This document shows positions 44,954-53,240 of a stretch of 64,000 bases of DNA, in pieces. Every line of letters begins with the position of its first letter. The first letter of the stretch is position 1. This stretch comes from Wukongibacter sp050859025. Its GTDB lineage: Bacteria > Bacillota > Clostridia > Peptostreptococcales > Caminicellaceae. Location: the NCBI RefSeq assembly GCF_050859025.1, contig NZ_CP138200.1, forward strand, positions 992,001-1,056,000, read 5' to 3'. The position numbers and the translations under genes are program-made. The notes beneath the pieces are model-generated. The model was not told where the DNA came from, made no database searches, and saw only the letters and a program-made list of their open reading frames with translations.

Positions 44954-45016
44954 ATGGCAAAATTTTATGTTAGGAGTATTTATTATAATGGGCAATTCGT
45001 TGAGAAAAATAGATAA
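44954..45016 (+). CDS. Possible 20-residue leader peptide
   Basis: ATG 44954 has the best ribosome site of the region (AAGGAG, five bases ahead) and opens a 20-codon frame (MAKFYVRSIYYNGQFVEKNR) that ends at 45016 inside the regulator gene in another frame. It may couple or limit translation of the regulator. It could also be chance. Confidence 0.35.
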   Translation: MAKFYVRSIYYNGQFVEKNR

Positions 45017-46856
45017 GCTACAGGAACTTTTAGAAGCTAGTAAACTTTTAAATTCAACCCAGGATACAGATTATATATTAAACTTTCTATTAAAAAAATC
45101 CCTTGAATTGATAAAGGGTGGAGATACGGGAGTGATTTTTCTCTACAATAAGGAGATTAAAATGCTAGAAATTAGAGCTTTTATAGGCTTTGATGATAAC
45201 ATAGTCGAAGTTAAGCTGTGCCCAGGAGAATCTATGACAGGTATTGTTTTTCTGAAACAGAAGCCAATATTTTTTAGTAATTCAAATGAAATAAGTAGGG
45301 CTATGGGGACAATGCAGGAAAAAAATAAAAATTTATTGGAAAACTCTCTGCATCAAAAGCCAAATGAACTTTTAGGTTCTATATGTTGTCCCTTAATCTA
45401 TAGGGAAGAATGTATAGGAGTAATAGTTATAGATAATTTTGAAAACCATGAAGGGCTTACAGAGGACGATGTGTCTCTTTTAGAAGCTATTTCTGTACAG
45501 GCAACCATTGCTATAATTAATGCTCAAAACTATGAAAAACAATTAAAAAATAATGATGAGCTAGAGAAATATAATAAAATGTTGGAGCTTGAGAGGAATA
45601 AATATAGATATTCTACAGGATTGCATAGCAGATTTACAGGAATGATTCTAAATGGATGCAGTGTTGAGGATATTCTTTCAGAAATAACCTCATTATTGAA
45701 TAGAGACGTATTTATTATAGATTTGTTTTATAATATTTCTAACTATAGCTTTAGTTACTATACTAATATAGACAGGGTTAAAAAAGTAAGTCATAACTTA
45801 ATAAAGTATCTACGGGAAAATGAAAAATCTAATTATTATAATGTTAGTAACGATCTTTATTTTTATTTTTCACCTATAATGGTTAATAAGGATACCCTAG
45901 GCTGGCTCTGCGTTGTATCTGATAACTATGAGTATTCAGAATTAGACAATATTGCAATTGAAAGAGGTGTAACTATACTTGCCCTTGAGCTGTTGAAAAT
46001 TAATGGACTTAGTCATATGGAGCAAACACTTAAGGGAGATTTCCTAGAAAGTCTTATTATGAATCAAAACAAGGATTATATTGTAAAATGTTCTAAGAAT
46101 TATAGGTTTAGCTTTAAGATGAAGCATCAAATAATTATTATTGAGGTTGAAGGAGATAAAGGGAGTGTCAGCCAAGAAAAGTACGAAAAGGAATTAAAAA
46201 AGTATATAAAATATTATTATAATATTATAAATGAAAAAATAAATAGGATACTTTCAAATTCTATAACAATGATTAAAGGAAATAAGATTGTCGTTATATT
46301 GGAATTAAATAATAATTATAGTAGAGAAAAAATAAAAGTCTTTTTAGAGGATATTGTTGTAGAAAACAATATAAGCTTCTTCAGTAGATATGGAAAGAAG
46401 AGGGTTAGGGCAGGAGTAAGCGATGAGATAACTAGACTAGATGACTTTAAAAGTTCATACTATAATGCAGCACAAGCCCTTAGGATGGTTAATGAAATAG
46501 AAGATGAAAATCTATATCTTTTCTATGATGATTTAGAAATCAAGAAGTTTCTTTTAAATAATAATAGAAAGGATCTTGAGTATTTTATTACAAAGACCCT
46601 AGGACCTCTTTTAGACTATCAGAATACTTCAAAAAACGAATATCTTGATACTCTTAAAATCTATATTAGGAGTAATGGAAATTGGACCTATACAAAGGAT
46701 TATCTTCATATTCATGGAAATACCCTTAGCTATAGATTAAGGCGAATAATGGATCTGTTGAATATGGATTTAAGCGACTATAATCAGAGACTCAGGATTC
46801 AAATAGCCTTTGAAATACTTGACATACTTCCATTAACCGATAAGATGAATAATTGA
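44988..46856 (+). CDS. GAF/PucR-type (CdaR-like) transcriptional regulator
   Basis: About 622 residues: an N-terminal GAF domain (about 15-175; IKGGDTGVIFLYNKEIKMLE, LLGSICCPLIYREECIGVIV), a middle GGDEF-like/PucR linker domain (about 370-500) and a C-terminal PucR-type HTH (about 555-610; YIRSNGNWTYTKDYLHIHGN then TLSYRLRRIMDLL). Such regulators sense metabolites and often control purine, amino acid or sugar-acid use. It is divergent from the carrier/hydrolase operon and is its likely activator. ATG 44967 is also in frame but lacks a ribosome site; 44988 has AGGAG 12 bases ahead. Confidence 0.8.
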   Translation: MGNSLRKIDKLQELLEASKLLNSTQDTDYILNFLLKKSLELIKGGDTGVIFLYNKEIKMLEIRAFIGFDDNIVEVKLCPGESMTGIVFLKQKPIFFSNSNEISRAMGTMQEKNKNLLENSLHQKPNELLGSICCPLIYREECIGVIVIDNFENHEGLTEDDVSLLEAISVQATIAIINAQNYEKQLKNNDELEKYNKMLELERNKYRYSTGLHSRFTGMILNGCSVEDILSEITSLLNRDVFIIDLFYNISNYSFSYYTNIDRVKKVSHNLIKYLRENEKSNYYNVSNDLYFYFSPIMVNKDTLGWLCVVSDNYEYSELDNIAIERGVTILALELLKINGLSHMEQTLKGDFLESLIMNQNKDYIVKCSKNYRFSFKMKHQIIIIEVEGDKGSVSQEKYEKELKKYIKYYYNIINEKINRILSNSITMIKGNKIVVILELNNNYSREKIKVFLEDIVVENNISFFSRYGKKRVRAGVSDEITRLDDFKSSYYNAAQALRMVNEIEDENLYLFYDDLEIKKFLLNNNRKDLEYFITKTLGPLLDYQNTSKNEYLDTLKIYIRSNGNWTYTKDYLHIHGNTLSYRLRRIMDLLNMDLSDYNQRLRIQIAFEILDILPLTDKMNN

Positions 46857-46857
46857 T

Positions 46858-46954
46858 GGGAGAGTTTCAGAATGAAGAATTTCTATATTATTTGAAGCTT
46901 CATTCTGAAACATCCCTAGTCTAGGCCCAGAGGATTGTTTTATGAGACTCTCCC
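46858..46954. terminator. Two-level hairpin between convergent genes
   Basis: GGGAGAGT (46858-46865) pairs with ACTCTCCC (46947-46954), and GTTTCAGAATGAAG (46864-46877) with CTTCATTCTGAAAC (46898-46911). It separates the regulator from the thioesterase gene and can stop transcription on both strands. Confidence 0.65.
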
Positions 46955-46965
46955 TTTGCTTCTAA

Positions 46966-47712
46966 CTATATATCACGCCACTTTATGGATGATTTAAACA
47001 CCCTGTCATTTGTATGTGCTTTTATACCTTCAATATAAAAGGAATTACTAGCATCTTTAAATGGACCTTGTAAAATCTGAATTTTATCTCCAAATTTAAC
47101 TTCCGATAAAAAGTTTATTTGCATTTCCTTTATCCTTTTTGTATTAAAGGTATCTTCTGAAAAGCTATCTAGTACTAATTCAACGTATTTGACATTGTTC
47201 ATGTGTTTATTAATATCAATATCCGTATATCCAGCTCTTTTTTCAAGAACAAGATCTTTGTTTTGAGATTCTAATATCTTTCCTGGGACTTCTAATAATG
47301 CATGCTCATCCCTGAAGTTTCTTATTCTTTCTAAAAAAATCTTAGGTCTTTTAGGACGCATTTTTTCACTATCTATTATCAACCATGCTGTGGTTGCCTT
47401 GCCAATTATTTCACCTTTGAAATTATAGATTTTAAAATCTCTGAGAGCAAAAAGTTTATCAATACCTTTAGGCCATGTTTCGATTTTTATTTCATCCCCA
47501 ATTTTAGGAAAATCTATCATTTCAATTTTTACCCTTGAAAGAACCCAAAATAACCCTTCTTGAGATAGTTCATTAAGACCTATTTTCAAGCTGTTAGCAT
47601 GATTGGTAGCTACCTCCTGCATAAAATTTAAAATAGAACTCAACTTTACATTGTTATTAAAATCTGTATCGTATGTATGTATCTTAAAGTTTTCAATCCA
47701 TGCTAAATTCAT
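46966..47712 (-). CDS. Acyl-ACP thioesterase
   Basis: 248 residues of the FatA/FatB-like bacterial thioesterase family: two hot-dog folds, the first with FKIHTYDTDFNNNVKLSSIL, LSQEGLFWVLSRVKIEMIDF and ETWPKG, the second with DIDINKHMNNVKYVELVLDS. It releases fatty acids from acyl carrier protein. It is a single gene on the minus strand with AAGGAG ahead of its ATG. Confidence 0.87.
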   Translation of the reverse strand: MNLAWIENFKIHTYDTDFNNNVKLSSILNFMQEVATNHANSLKIGLNELSQEGLFWVLSRVKIEMIDFPKIGDEIKIETWPKGIDKLFALRDFKIYNFKGEIIGKATTAWLIIDSEKMRPKRPKIFLERIRNFRDEHALLEVPGKILESQNKDLVLEKRAGYTDIDINKHMNNVKYVELVLDSFSEDTFNTKRIKEMQINFLSEVKFGDKIQILQGPFKDASNSFYIEGIKAHTNDRVFKSSIKWRDI

Positions 47713-47800
47713 ATGTTTATTCTCTCCTTAACAAATAGAAACTCACTATAGATTATTTCTTTAGGAATTAGAGAATTCAATTTGTAATATTTGTTAGATA

Positions 47801-48068
47801 AACTGGTAATATATCTAAATTATAGCAGTAGATAATCATATTGTCATTATAGATTTATATAGGTAGAAAAGATAATAGCTCCTATGTACTTTGATTTCTC
47901 AATATCTATTTTGAAAAGGAATTCTTAAAAAAACTAGAATATCAATTATATAGGCATAGAGACCAGAAGCTTTACTTGTAAGTTTGTGCTTTTAGCCATT
48001 AGATAGAAGCTTAGTAAAGACAAAATTTTGGGGAGAAATTTAGATGAATGAAAAAAGAAGATGGGCTA
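47801..48068 (+). repeat. 268-base direct repeat, copy 1 (promoter and 5' end of kinase gene)
   Basis: Matches 56631-56899 with four differences. It carries the upstream region, ribosome site (GGGGAG) and first eight codons (MNEKRRWA) of the sensor kinase gene, then breaks off at 48068 into an IS110 transposase fragment. The kinase copy here is therefore truncated. Confidence 0.9.
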
Positions 48069-48198
48069 ATTGTATCATTACACTTCTTAATGCCTTATGT
48101 CCCATTCTTGAAATCTTCTCCCTTTTTTCACTGGTCCCACTCTGTGATTTTGATGGTGTCAGTCCAGCAAATTGTGCAGCCTTGCTACCATCTTTAAA
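48069..48198 (-). pseudogene. IS110-family transposase fragment
   Basis: On the minus strand the frame reads FKDGSKAAQFAGLTPSKSQS then GTSEKREKISRMGHKALRSV, the C-terminal domain of IS110/IS1111 transposases (A-x-F-A-G-L-x-P, S-G and R-I-S-x-x-G-x-x-x-L-R). Both ends are missing; the 3' side joins the kinase-gene copy directly at 48068. Confidence 0.75.
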
Positions 48199-48252
48199 TC
48201 TAAAGGGGTTATTAAGATAAGCTATTATCTATGAGGGAGCATTATATAATAG

Positions 48253-48378
48253 CAAGAGGAAATTAAAGGGAAGTATCTCGGAGGTGAAAAATTAAGATTA
48301 AGGAATGAGTTTATAAATGAAGTACTAAAATATAAAGCAGTAAAAGAAATTGATTTATCTAAATTCCTAGGTGTTTAA
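48253..48378 (+). pseudogene. Unknown protein tail
   Basis: An open frame without a proper start gives GEKLRLRNEFINEVLKYKAV KEIDLSKFLGV-stop. It looks like the end of a helical protein whose start was lost when the island formed; family not recognised. Confidence 0.3.
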
Positions 48379-48439
48379 TATCATTTAATTTCAAGGGTAT
48401 GGAATGACAATTAGTGATTCGGAATTACATGTTCTAGCC

Positions 48440-48650
48440 TGACTCTTATCCTGTTGTTATCCTGTTGCTGTTCAAGAAGTCGTAAGTAGGTCAGAAATAA
48501 CATCCTCTAACAGAGTGTTCTCAACATCCATCAGCAATCTGGGTCGGACTTCGTGGGAGCTGACGGACGTCGTTAACACTAGGAACGTTACAGCACTAAA
48601 ACAGAAGTTAACGTAGGGTAGGGCTTAGGCTCTACTCTTTTTCTATTTTT
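48440..48650. other. GC-richer structured segment ending in terminator-like hairpin
   Basis: This segment is clearly less AT-rich than its surroundings and has several short inverted repeats (CGTTAAC / GTTAACG at about 48570-48613). It ends in GGGTAGGGC-TTA-GGCTCTACTC (48616-48638) followed by Ts. No reading frame is convincing. It may be an RNA gene or the end of a mobile element. Confidence 0.35.
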
Positions 48651-48692
48651 TGTACAAGAATGTACCTAGTGAAAGTCGATTATGTATAGACT

Positions 48693-48758
48693 GCCGAAAA
48701 ACTGCTGGAAAATCGCCGAAAGTTAGCCGGAAAAATGCCGGAAGTCAGCCGGTTTTTC
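48693..48758. repeat. Six 11-base repeats (GCCGRAAR-type)
   Basis: Six units in exact 11-base step begin at 48693, 48704, 48715, 48726, 48737 and 48748, each starting GCCG (once GCTG) and continuing with A-rich sequence. One turn of DNA per unit would put all GCCG cores on the same face. A perfect palindrome AGTATA-G-TATACT (48766-48778) follows. It resembles a protein-binding array or the end of an IS element with multiple repeats. Confidence 0.7.
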
Positions 48759-49092
48759 AAATAAAAGTATAGTATACTAATAATTGTAAAAAGCAAACAA
48801 GCCGGCGTATTGCTATTTATTATAGAAGAAAAACTGAATAAATTAAGTGTAATAGAATTTCTATAAGGCGTAATAGGCAGCTACAAAATAGGTTTTATAG
48901 AAAGAACCTTGAGGTAGAAAAAGTATTAGTGAAATGCGTTACTTATAGAAATAATGACATTACAAAGCCTTCCTTTAAGGAAAATTAGGAATATGGTATT
49001 TGATAGTTTTGATATCTACACTGTTAATGTAGGAGACATTCTATATCTATAAATGAATTATCTAAAACAAGTGAAAAAGGGGACGATTAATT

Positions 49093-51090
49093 ATGCCAGA
49101 TTTAAAAAATATGACTGTATCAGATGTAAGACCTTATAGATTAGATCCATTTGACAATCATTCAAAGCAGGCTTATGAAGATGCCTATTACTTAGGTTGT
49201 GATGATATCTTTAACGAAGATGTAACTATTCATGAGAATGATGATAACGACCATTATCAACATTATTATCGTTTGAAATTCGAGGACAGTGGAAGAGTTA
49301 ATTTCTACATCGACTGGGATGATGACAGTAAAATAGATTTATATGTTTTTGATAAGGATGGACTTAAGCTAGGAAAAGAAAGCAGTAGTACTATTAAGGT
49401 AAACAAAAAAAATAAAAGACGTTATAGAGGCTGCTATTGTATAGATGTTGTTCAAGATGAAGAATATTTAATAGGAATCGAAGTAGATAGTATAGAAGGA
49501 TCTAGGGTTGAATACCATTTAAAGGCAAGGCTTTATAACATTAAGTCAAAATATAGAGATATGATGGAAAATACATTAGGTTTAGATTACGACTTAAATG
49601 ATGACTATAAGTTTTATGATTTTAATACTACAGGTTACGATGTGAGAAATGTAATAGAGCGTAAAGATGAAGGTACAGATGTTGCTCATCTTCAAAGAAG
49701 TTTATATAAGTTGGAGTATTTTGATAATGAAATTGATGGAGTATTTGACTCTATCACTGAAGATGCTGTTGAGGATTTTCAAAACGATAATTCCCTCAGG
49801 GTTGATGGAGAAGTCGGAAGTAAAACAAAGAAAGCCCTTGAGAACAAATTAAAAGTCAAAAGAAATCCTCCAACCAACTTAGGAATTCTTACAGTAGGTC
49901 CAGATATACATAAACCACCTTTCAAAGTTGGCGAAGATATTTTATTTGGTATCAAGGTTAAGAATTACAGCGATGTTAGTAGTCCTAAGTATAAAATAGC
50001 AGTATATGATAAAAACAGTAACAGAATTGCCATATCAGAAGAGGAGCAACCATCTATATCCTCAGATAGAACATATACGACTTATATGCCAATTAGCATG
50101 AATAAAGACGGAAGACATAAACTTATATTTAGAATTGAGATGGATTCTGAGGATACTGATATGGATAATAATGAAGTTTCTGTATACTATGAGTGGAAAG
50201 GCAAAAAGGGTGATATAGAAGAAGTGTTAAACAAGTTTCCTTCGTCTTATAGAAACAAATTAAGAAGTATTCTTGAAGACCATCCAACATGGGAATTTGA
50301 ACCTGAGAACCTTGATTTTTACTTTAATAGTTTTATAGATGCAGAAATGAAGTCCGGCCATGTATGTACACCCGAATCTAAGTATGGCTATACTCCTAAG
50401 TGGAGAGATCCTAAGTATGGATATGATCCAGGATATTATGCAGCATCTAGAGAAGCTGTAGAATATTTTATAGACCCTCGGAACTTTTTAACTGAAAAAC
50501 ATATATTTCAATTTCTTTCTGCTACTCCAAATGCAGCTTCTGAAAACCTTGAAGCTATTAAAAAGGTTCTAAAAGGAACTAAATTAGAAAAATACGCTCA
50601 ATCATTTTTAGAGGCAGCTGAATTTGGTATAAATCCAATATTTCTCGCCGCAAAAGCAAGGATAGAATCTGGTGGTGGAACTTCTACATTAGCTAGAGGG
50701 GCAGTAGAAGGTTATAAAGGATGGTATAATGTGTACGGAATCGGTGCAACAGACGGACAAGCTTTAGTTAATGGAGCAAAAACAGCTAAAAAGTATGGCT
50801 GGAATACAATAGAAAAGGCAATAACTGGTGGTGGCAAATGGATACTTGATCACTATGTAAACATTGGTCAAGATAGACTGTATTGTATGAAATGGAATAT
50901 AACAAGTTATGAAAAAAAAGGCAGAGTAGAGCATCAATATGCCACTCATATTAAAGATGCCTATAATAAAGCTTCACGTTTTGCAACGCCTTTAAAAGAT
51001 ATAAATACATCGTTTACATTTAAAATTCCAATATTTAAAAGTATGCCAAATAATCCTTGTGCAGAACCTCTGAAAGCAGTTCCTAGATAA
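49093..51090 (+). CDS. Multidomain cell-wall glucosaminidase
   Basis: 665 residues in four parts: an N-terminal PPC-like beta domain (about 45-155, YRLKFEDSGRVNFYIDWDDD), a peptidoglycan-binding domain (about 195-255, AHLQRSLYKLEYFDNEIDGV FDSITEDAVEDFQ), a CARDB/Ig-like domain (about 268-368) and a C-terminal glucosaminidase domain (about 465-650) with AAKARIESGGGTSTLARG (catalytic Glu) and GWYNVYGIGATDG. It should cut N-acetylglucosamine bonds in peptidoglycan. There is no signal peptide or membrane segment, which is odd for a wall enzyme. It lies in the accessory island. Confidence 0.8.
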   Translation: MPDLKNMTVSDVRPYRLDPFDNHSKQAYEDAYYLGCDDIFNEDVTIHENDDNDHYQHYYRLKFEDSGRVNFYIDWDDDSKIDLYVFDKDGLKLGKESSSTIKVNKKNKRRYRGCYCIDVVQDEEYLIGIEVDSIEGSRVEYHLKARLYNIKSKYRDMMENTLGLDYDLNDDYKFYDFNTTGYDVRNVIERKDEGTDVAHLQRSLYKLEYFDNEIDGVFDSITEDAVEDFQNDNSLRVDGEVGSKTKKALENKLKVKRNPPTNLGILTVGPDIHKPPFKVGEDILFGIKVKNYSDVSSPKYKIAVYDKNSNRIAISEEEQPSISSDRTYTTYMPISMNKDGRHKLIFRIEMDSEDTDMDNNEVSVYYEWKGKKGDIEEVLNKFPSSYRNKLRSILEDHPTWEFEPENLDFYFNSFIDAEMKSGHVCTPESKYGYTPKWRDPKYGYDPGYYAASREAVEYFIDPRNFLTEKHIFQFLSATPNAASENLEAIKKVLKGTKLEKYAQSFLEAAEFGINPIFLAAKARIESGGGTSTLARGAVEGYKGWYNVYGIGATDGQALVNGAKTAKKYGWNTIEKAITGGGKWILDHYVNIGQDRLYCMKWNITSYEKKGRVEHQYATHIKDAYNKASRFATPLKDINTSFTFKIPIFKSMPNNPCAEPLKAVPR

Positions 51091-51091
51091 T

Positions 51092-51134
51092 AAATGAATC
51101 CTCGATAGATTCACAATCTATCGAGGATTCATTT
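51092..51134. terminator. Perfect bidirectional terminator
   Basis: AAATGAATCCTCGATAGATT and AATCTATCGAGGATTCATTT form a perfect 20-base stem around CAC, between two convergent genes. Confidence 0.85.
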
Positions 51135-51137
51135 ATA

Positions 51138-52241
51138 CTATTTATTACTTATGGATTTAATATCTACTTTTTGAGGAATGCATGTATTAACTCTTGTTCC
51201 ATTGCCAAGCTGTCCATAGTTATTATTTCCCCAAGTCCAAATAGTTCCATTTTTCTCAAGTGCTACGCAAAATCCATCTCCAGTTTTAACATCGATTATA
51301 TTTTTTAAACCTTTTACTTGTATAGGAACCTTGTGATCTATGTTATCATTACTTCCTAATTGTCCATAATCATTAGTCCCCATCGTATATACAGTACCAT
51401 CGTTTTTTAGAAATATACTTTGAGCCATTGCTATATCTATTGAAATTATATTCTTTAATCCTTCAATTTTAGCTGGCTTTTCAAGTGTATTACCCCATCT
51501 CCAAACACTGCCATCGTTCATTAAAGCCAAAATACCGTAAGGGGAAGACCCGATATCTACTACATTTTGTACATCCTTAATTTGAAGTGGTCTTTCAACT
51601 ACTTCATCTTTTGAGTCGACTCCAAGACATATGTCCCTATTATTACCCCAAGCATATATTTTTCCGTTTTTGTCAAGTGCTAGACTGAAAAAACCACCAC
51701 AACTTATATCTACTATATTACTTAATCCATCTATTTTTTTAGCTGTGTGACCTTCAAACTCATAACTTCCTAGTTGAACCCAATCATTAGCTCCCCAACA
51801 CCAAACAGTTCCATCCTTTTTTAAAGCCATATTGTTATAACCACTAGAACTTATGCTAATAATATTTTCAAGCTTTTTTACACGAACAGGAAAATTATAA
51901 TCTAATCTATTACCACTACCAAGTTGACCATCACTATTTGTCCCCCAAGACCAAACCGTACCATCTTTTTTTAAAATAGTAGTATGGACATAACCACCTG
52001 ATGCACTTATGACCCCTGACAGTTCTATAATTTTTTTAGGAATAACTATCTCTTTATTTTCAGATGAAATTAATTGAGAGTGTCTATTAAGACCCCATCC
52101 ATAGATATTATCCTTACTATCTACTACTATTATATGAGAGTCGCCTACACCTATAGTCACTATTTTGGTAAATGAAACCGTATTTATTCCTAACAATAAA
52201 GTGATAAATAATAGTAAAAATATAATTATTTTTTTAATCAA
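51138..52241 (-). CDS. Secreted RCC1-repeat protein
   Basis: 367 residues: signal peptide (about 4-22), then about seven RCC1-type repeats of some 50 residues forming a beta-propeller, each with the pattern A-L-K-x-D-G-T-V-W-x-W-G-x-N (LKKDGTVWSWGTNSDGQLGS, LKKDGTVWCWGANDWVQLGS, LDKNGKIYAWGNN, LEKNGTIWTWGNNNYGQLGN). Bacterial proteins of this kind are usually exported; their ligands are unknown. It converges on the glucosaminidase gene. Confidence 0.85.
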   Translation of the reverse strand: MIKKIIIFLLLFITLLLGINTVSFTKIVTIGVGDSHIIVVDSKDNIYGWGLNRHSQLISSENKEIVIPKKIIELSGVISASGGYVHTTILKKDGTVWSWGTNSDGQLGSGNRLDYNFPVRVKKLENIISISSSGYNNMALKKDGTVWCWGANDWVQLGSYEFEGHTAKKIDGLSNIVDISCGGFFSLALDKNGKIYAWGNNRDICLGVDSKDEVVERPLQIKDVQNVVDIGSSPYGILALMNDGSVWRWGNTLEKPAKIEGLKNIISIDIAMAQSIFLKNDGTVYTMGTNDYGQLGSNDNIDHKVPIQVKGLKNIIDVKTGDGFCVALEKNGTIWTWGNNNYGQLGNGTRVNTCIPQKVDIKSISNK

Positions 52242-52368
52242 ATCTCATTCCTCCTACTACCCAATAATTTTTAATTGGAACAATATGAAAATCATTAGCC
52301 TTATATATGAATTTACTACATTCCATACTAGCCATTAGTTTTTCGTCAATGATATATGTAATGCCAAT

Positions 52369-52412
52369 ATGATTTTACCATAAAATTACATTGGTGAAAA
52401 GAGACTTTAAAA
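52369..52412 (+). repeat. 44-base repeat at gene start, copy A
   Basis: ATGATTTTACCATAAAATTA then CATT, two variable bases, and TGAAAAGAGACTTTAAAA. It recurs at 56292-56335 (nearly identical) and, shortened and decayed, at 55402-55430. In copies A and B it spans the start of a gene encoding KRDFK. Confidence 0.7.
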
Positions 52413-53060
52413 ACAAAATAGAACTTTCAAAGTTTTTCATAGACTTTGATAACTATAATAAAGAAAAGCAATGGATACATATGATTATTATGGGATTAAT
52501 AAATACTATAGAAGCAAATATAGACGATATATACTCTGAAAATAAAGACCAATTGGATACAATCGATAAGATGGATACTTTATTAAAATTCTATAAGCTT
52601 GATAATGAGATTAGTAAGTTTGAAATACTGAAATCGGATACTAGATTTTCTTCTGTAGATATCTATAGAGACCTATCAAACATAATAGACGAGTATAATA
52701 CTAAGAAGCAACTAGCTTTATCTCTCAATAATGTGGTTCAGAGAATAGGATCTTCAAGGGAATCTGAAAATATAAAAATAATACTTGACGAATATCTTAT
52801 GGATCAACAGTTAGATAATTTTATTGATTCTAATGGTCTATTAGGATTAATAAAAAAACAAGAGATGATGATAGAAAAGTAAAATTGCTATTTGATAAAA
52901 TATACGAAGAATTTTTAGACATTATTTATGATTATGGCATAAGTGATATTAAACAATATATAGTACCGAAAAAGAGATTAGAATTATTTTAAAAAGAAAC
53001 TATCTAGAGTTAGATATGAGTTTTACTAAGATAAAAGAAAAGTATCTGAAACAAAATTAG
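52391..53060 (+). pseudogene. Unknown helical protein, frameshifted
   Basis: Frame 1 (52391-52882) encodes 163 residues starting MVKRDFKNKIELSKFFIDFD, rich in Lys, Asp and Ile and mostly helical, ending MMIEK-stop. One missing base at about 52876 would join it to KLLFDKIYEEFLDIIYDYGI SDIKQYIVPKK, and a second shift near 52965 to IRIILKRNYLELDMSFTKIK EKYLKQN-stop at 53060. The family is not recognised. The first part could still be made. Start is TTG 52391 or GTG 52394. Confidence 0.5.
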
Positions 53061-53141
53061 AATGATTTATGATATCTTGATACTATCAATAGATTAGTAT
53101 AATAGTTTATAAAATGTATAGCACAACAATAAAACTATATT

Positions 53142-53190
53142 AAACTGAAATCCGAGGTTAGATATATTGCCTTGGGGATTTCAGTATTTT
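53142..53190 (+). terminator. Terminator-like hairpin
   Basis: ACTGAAATCC and GGATTTCAGT with CCTTGG/CCGAGG pairing inside, followed by ATTTT; upstream of the IS256 element. Confidence 0.5.
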
Positions 53191-53240
53191 AGTGATATAC
53201 GAAATCCAAGGTATCAGTTTCCCTAATTAAGAATCCTCGG

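Noticed and set aside
48693..48758. CRISPR-like array
   Set aside because: Units are only 11 bases, with no spacers and no cas genes nearby.
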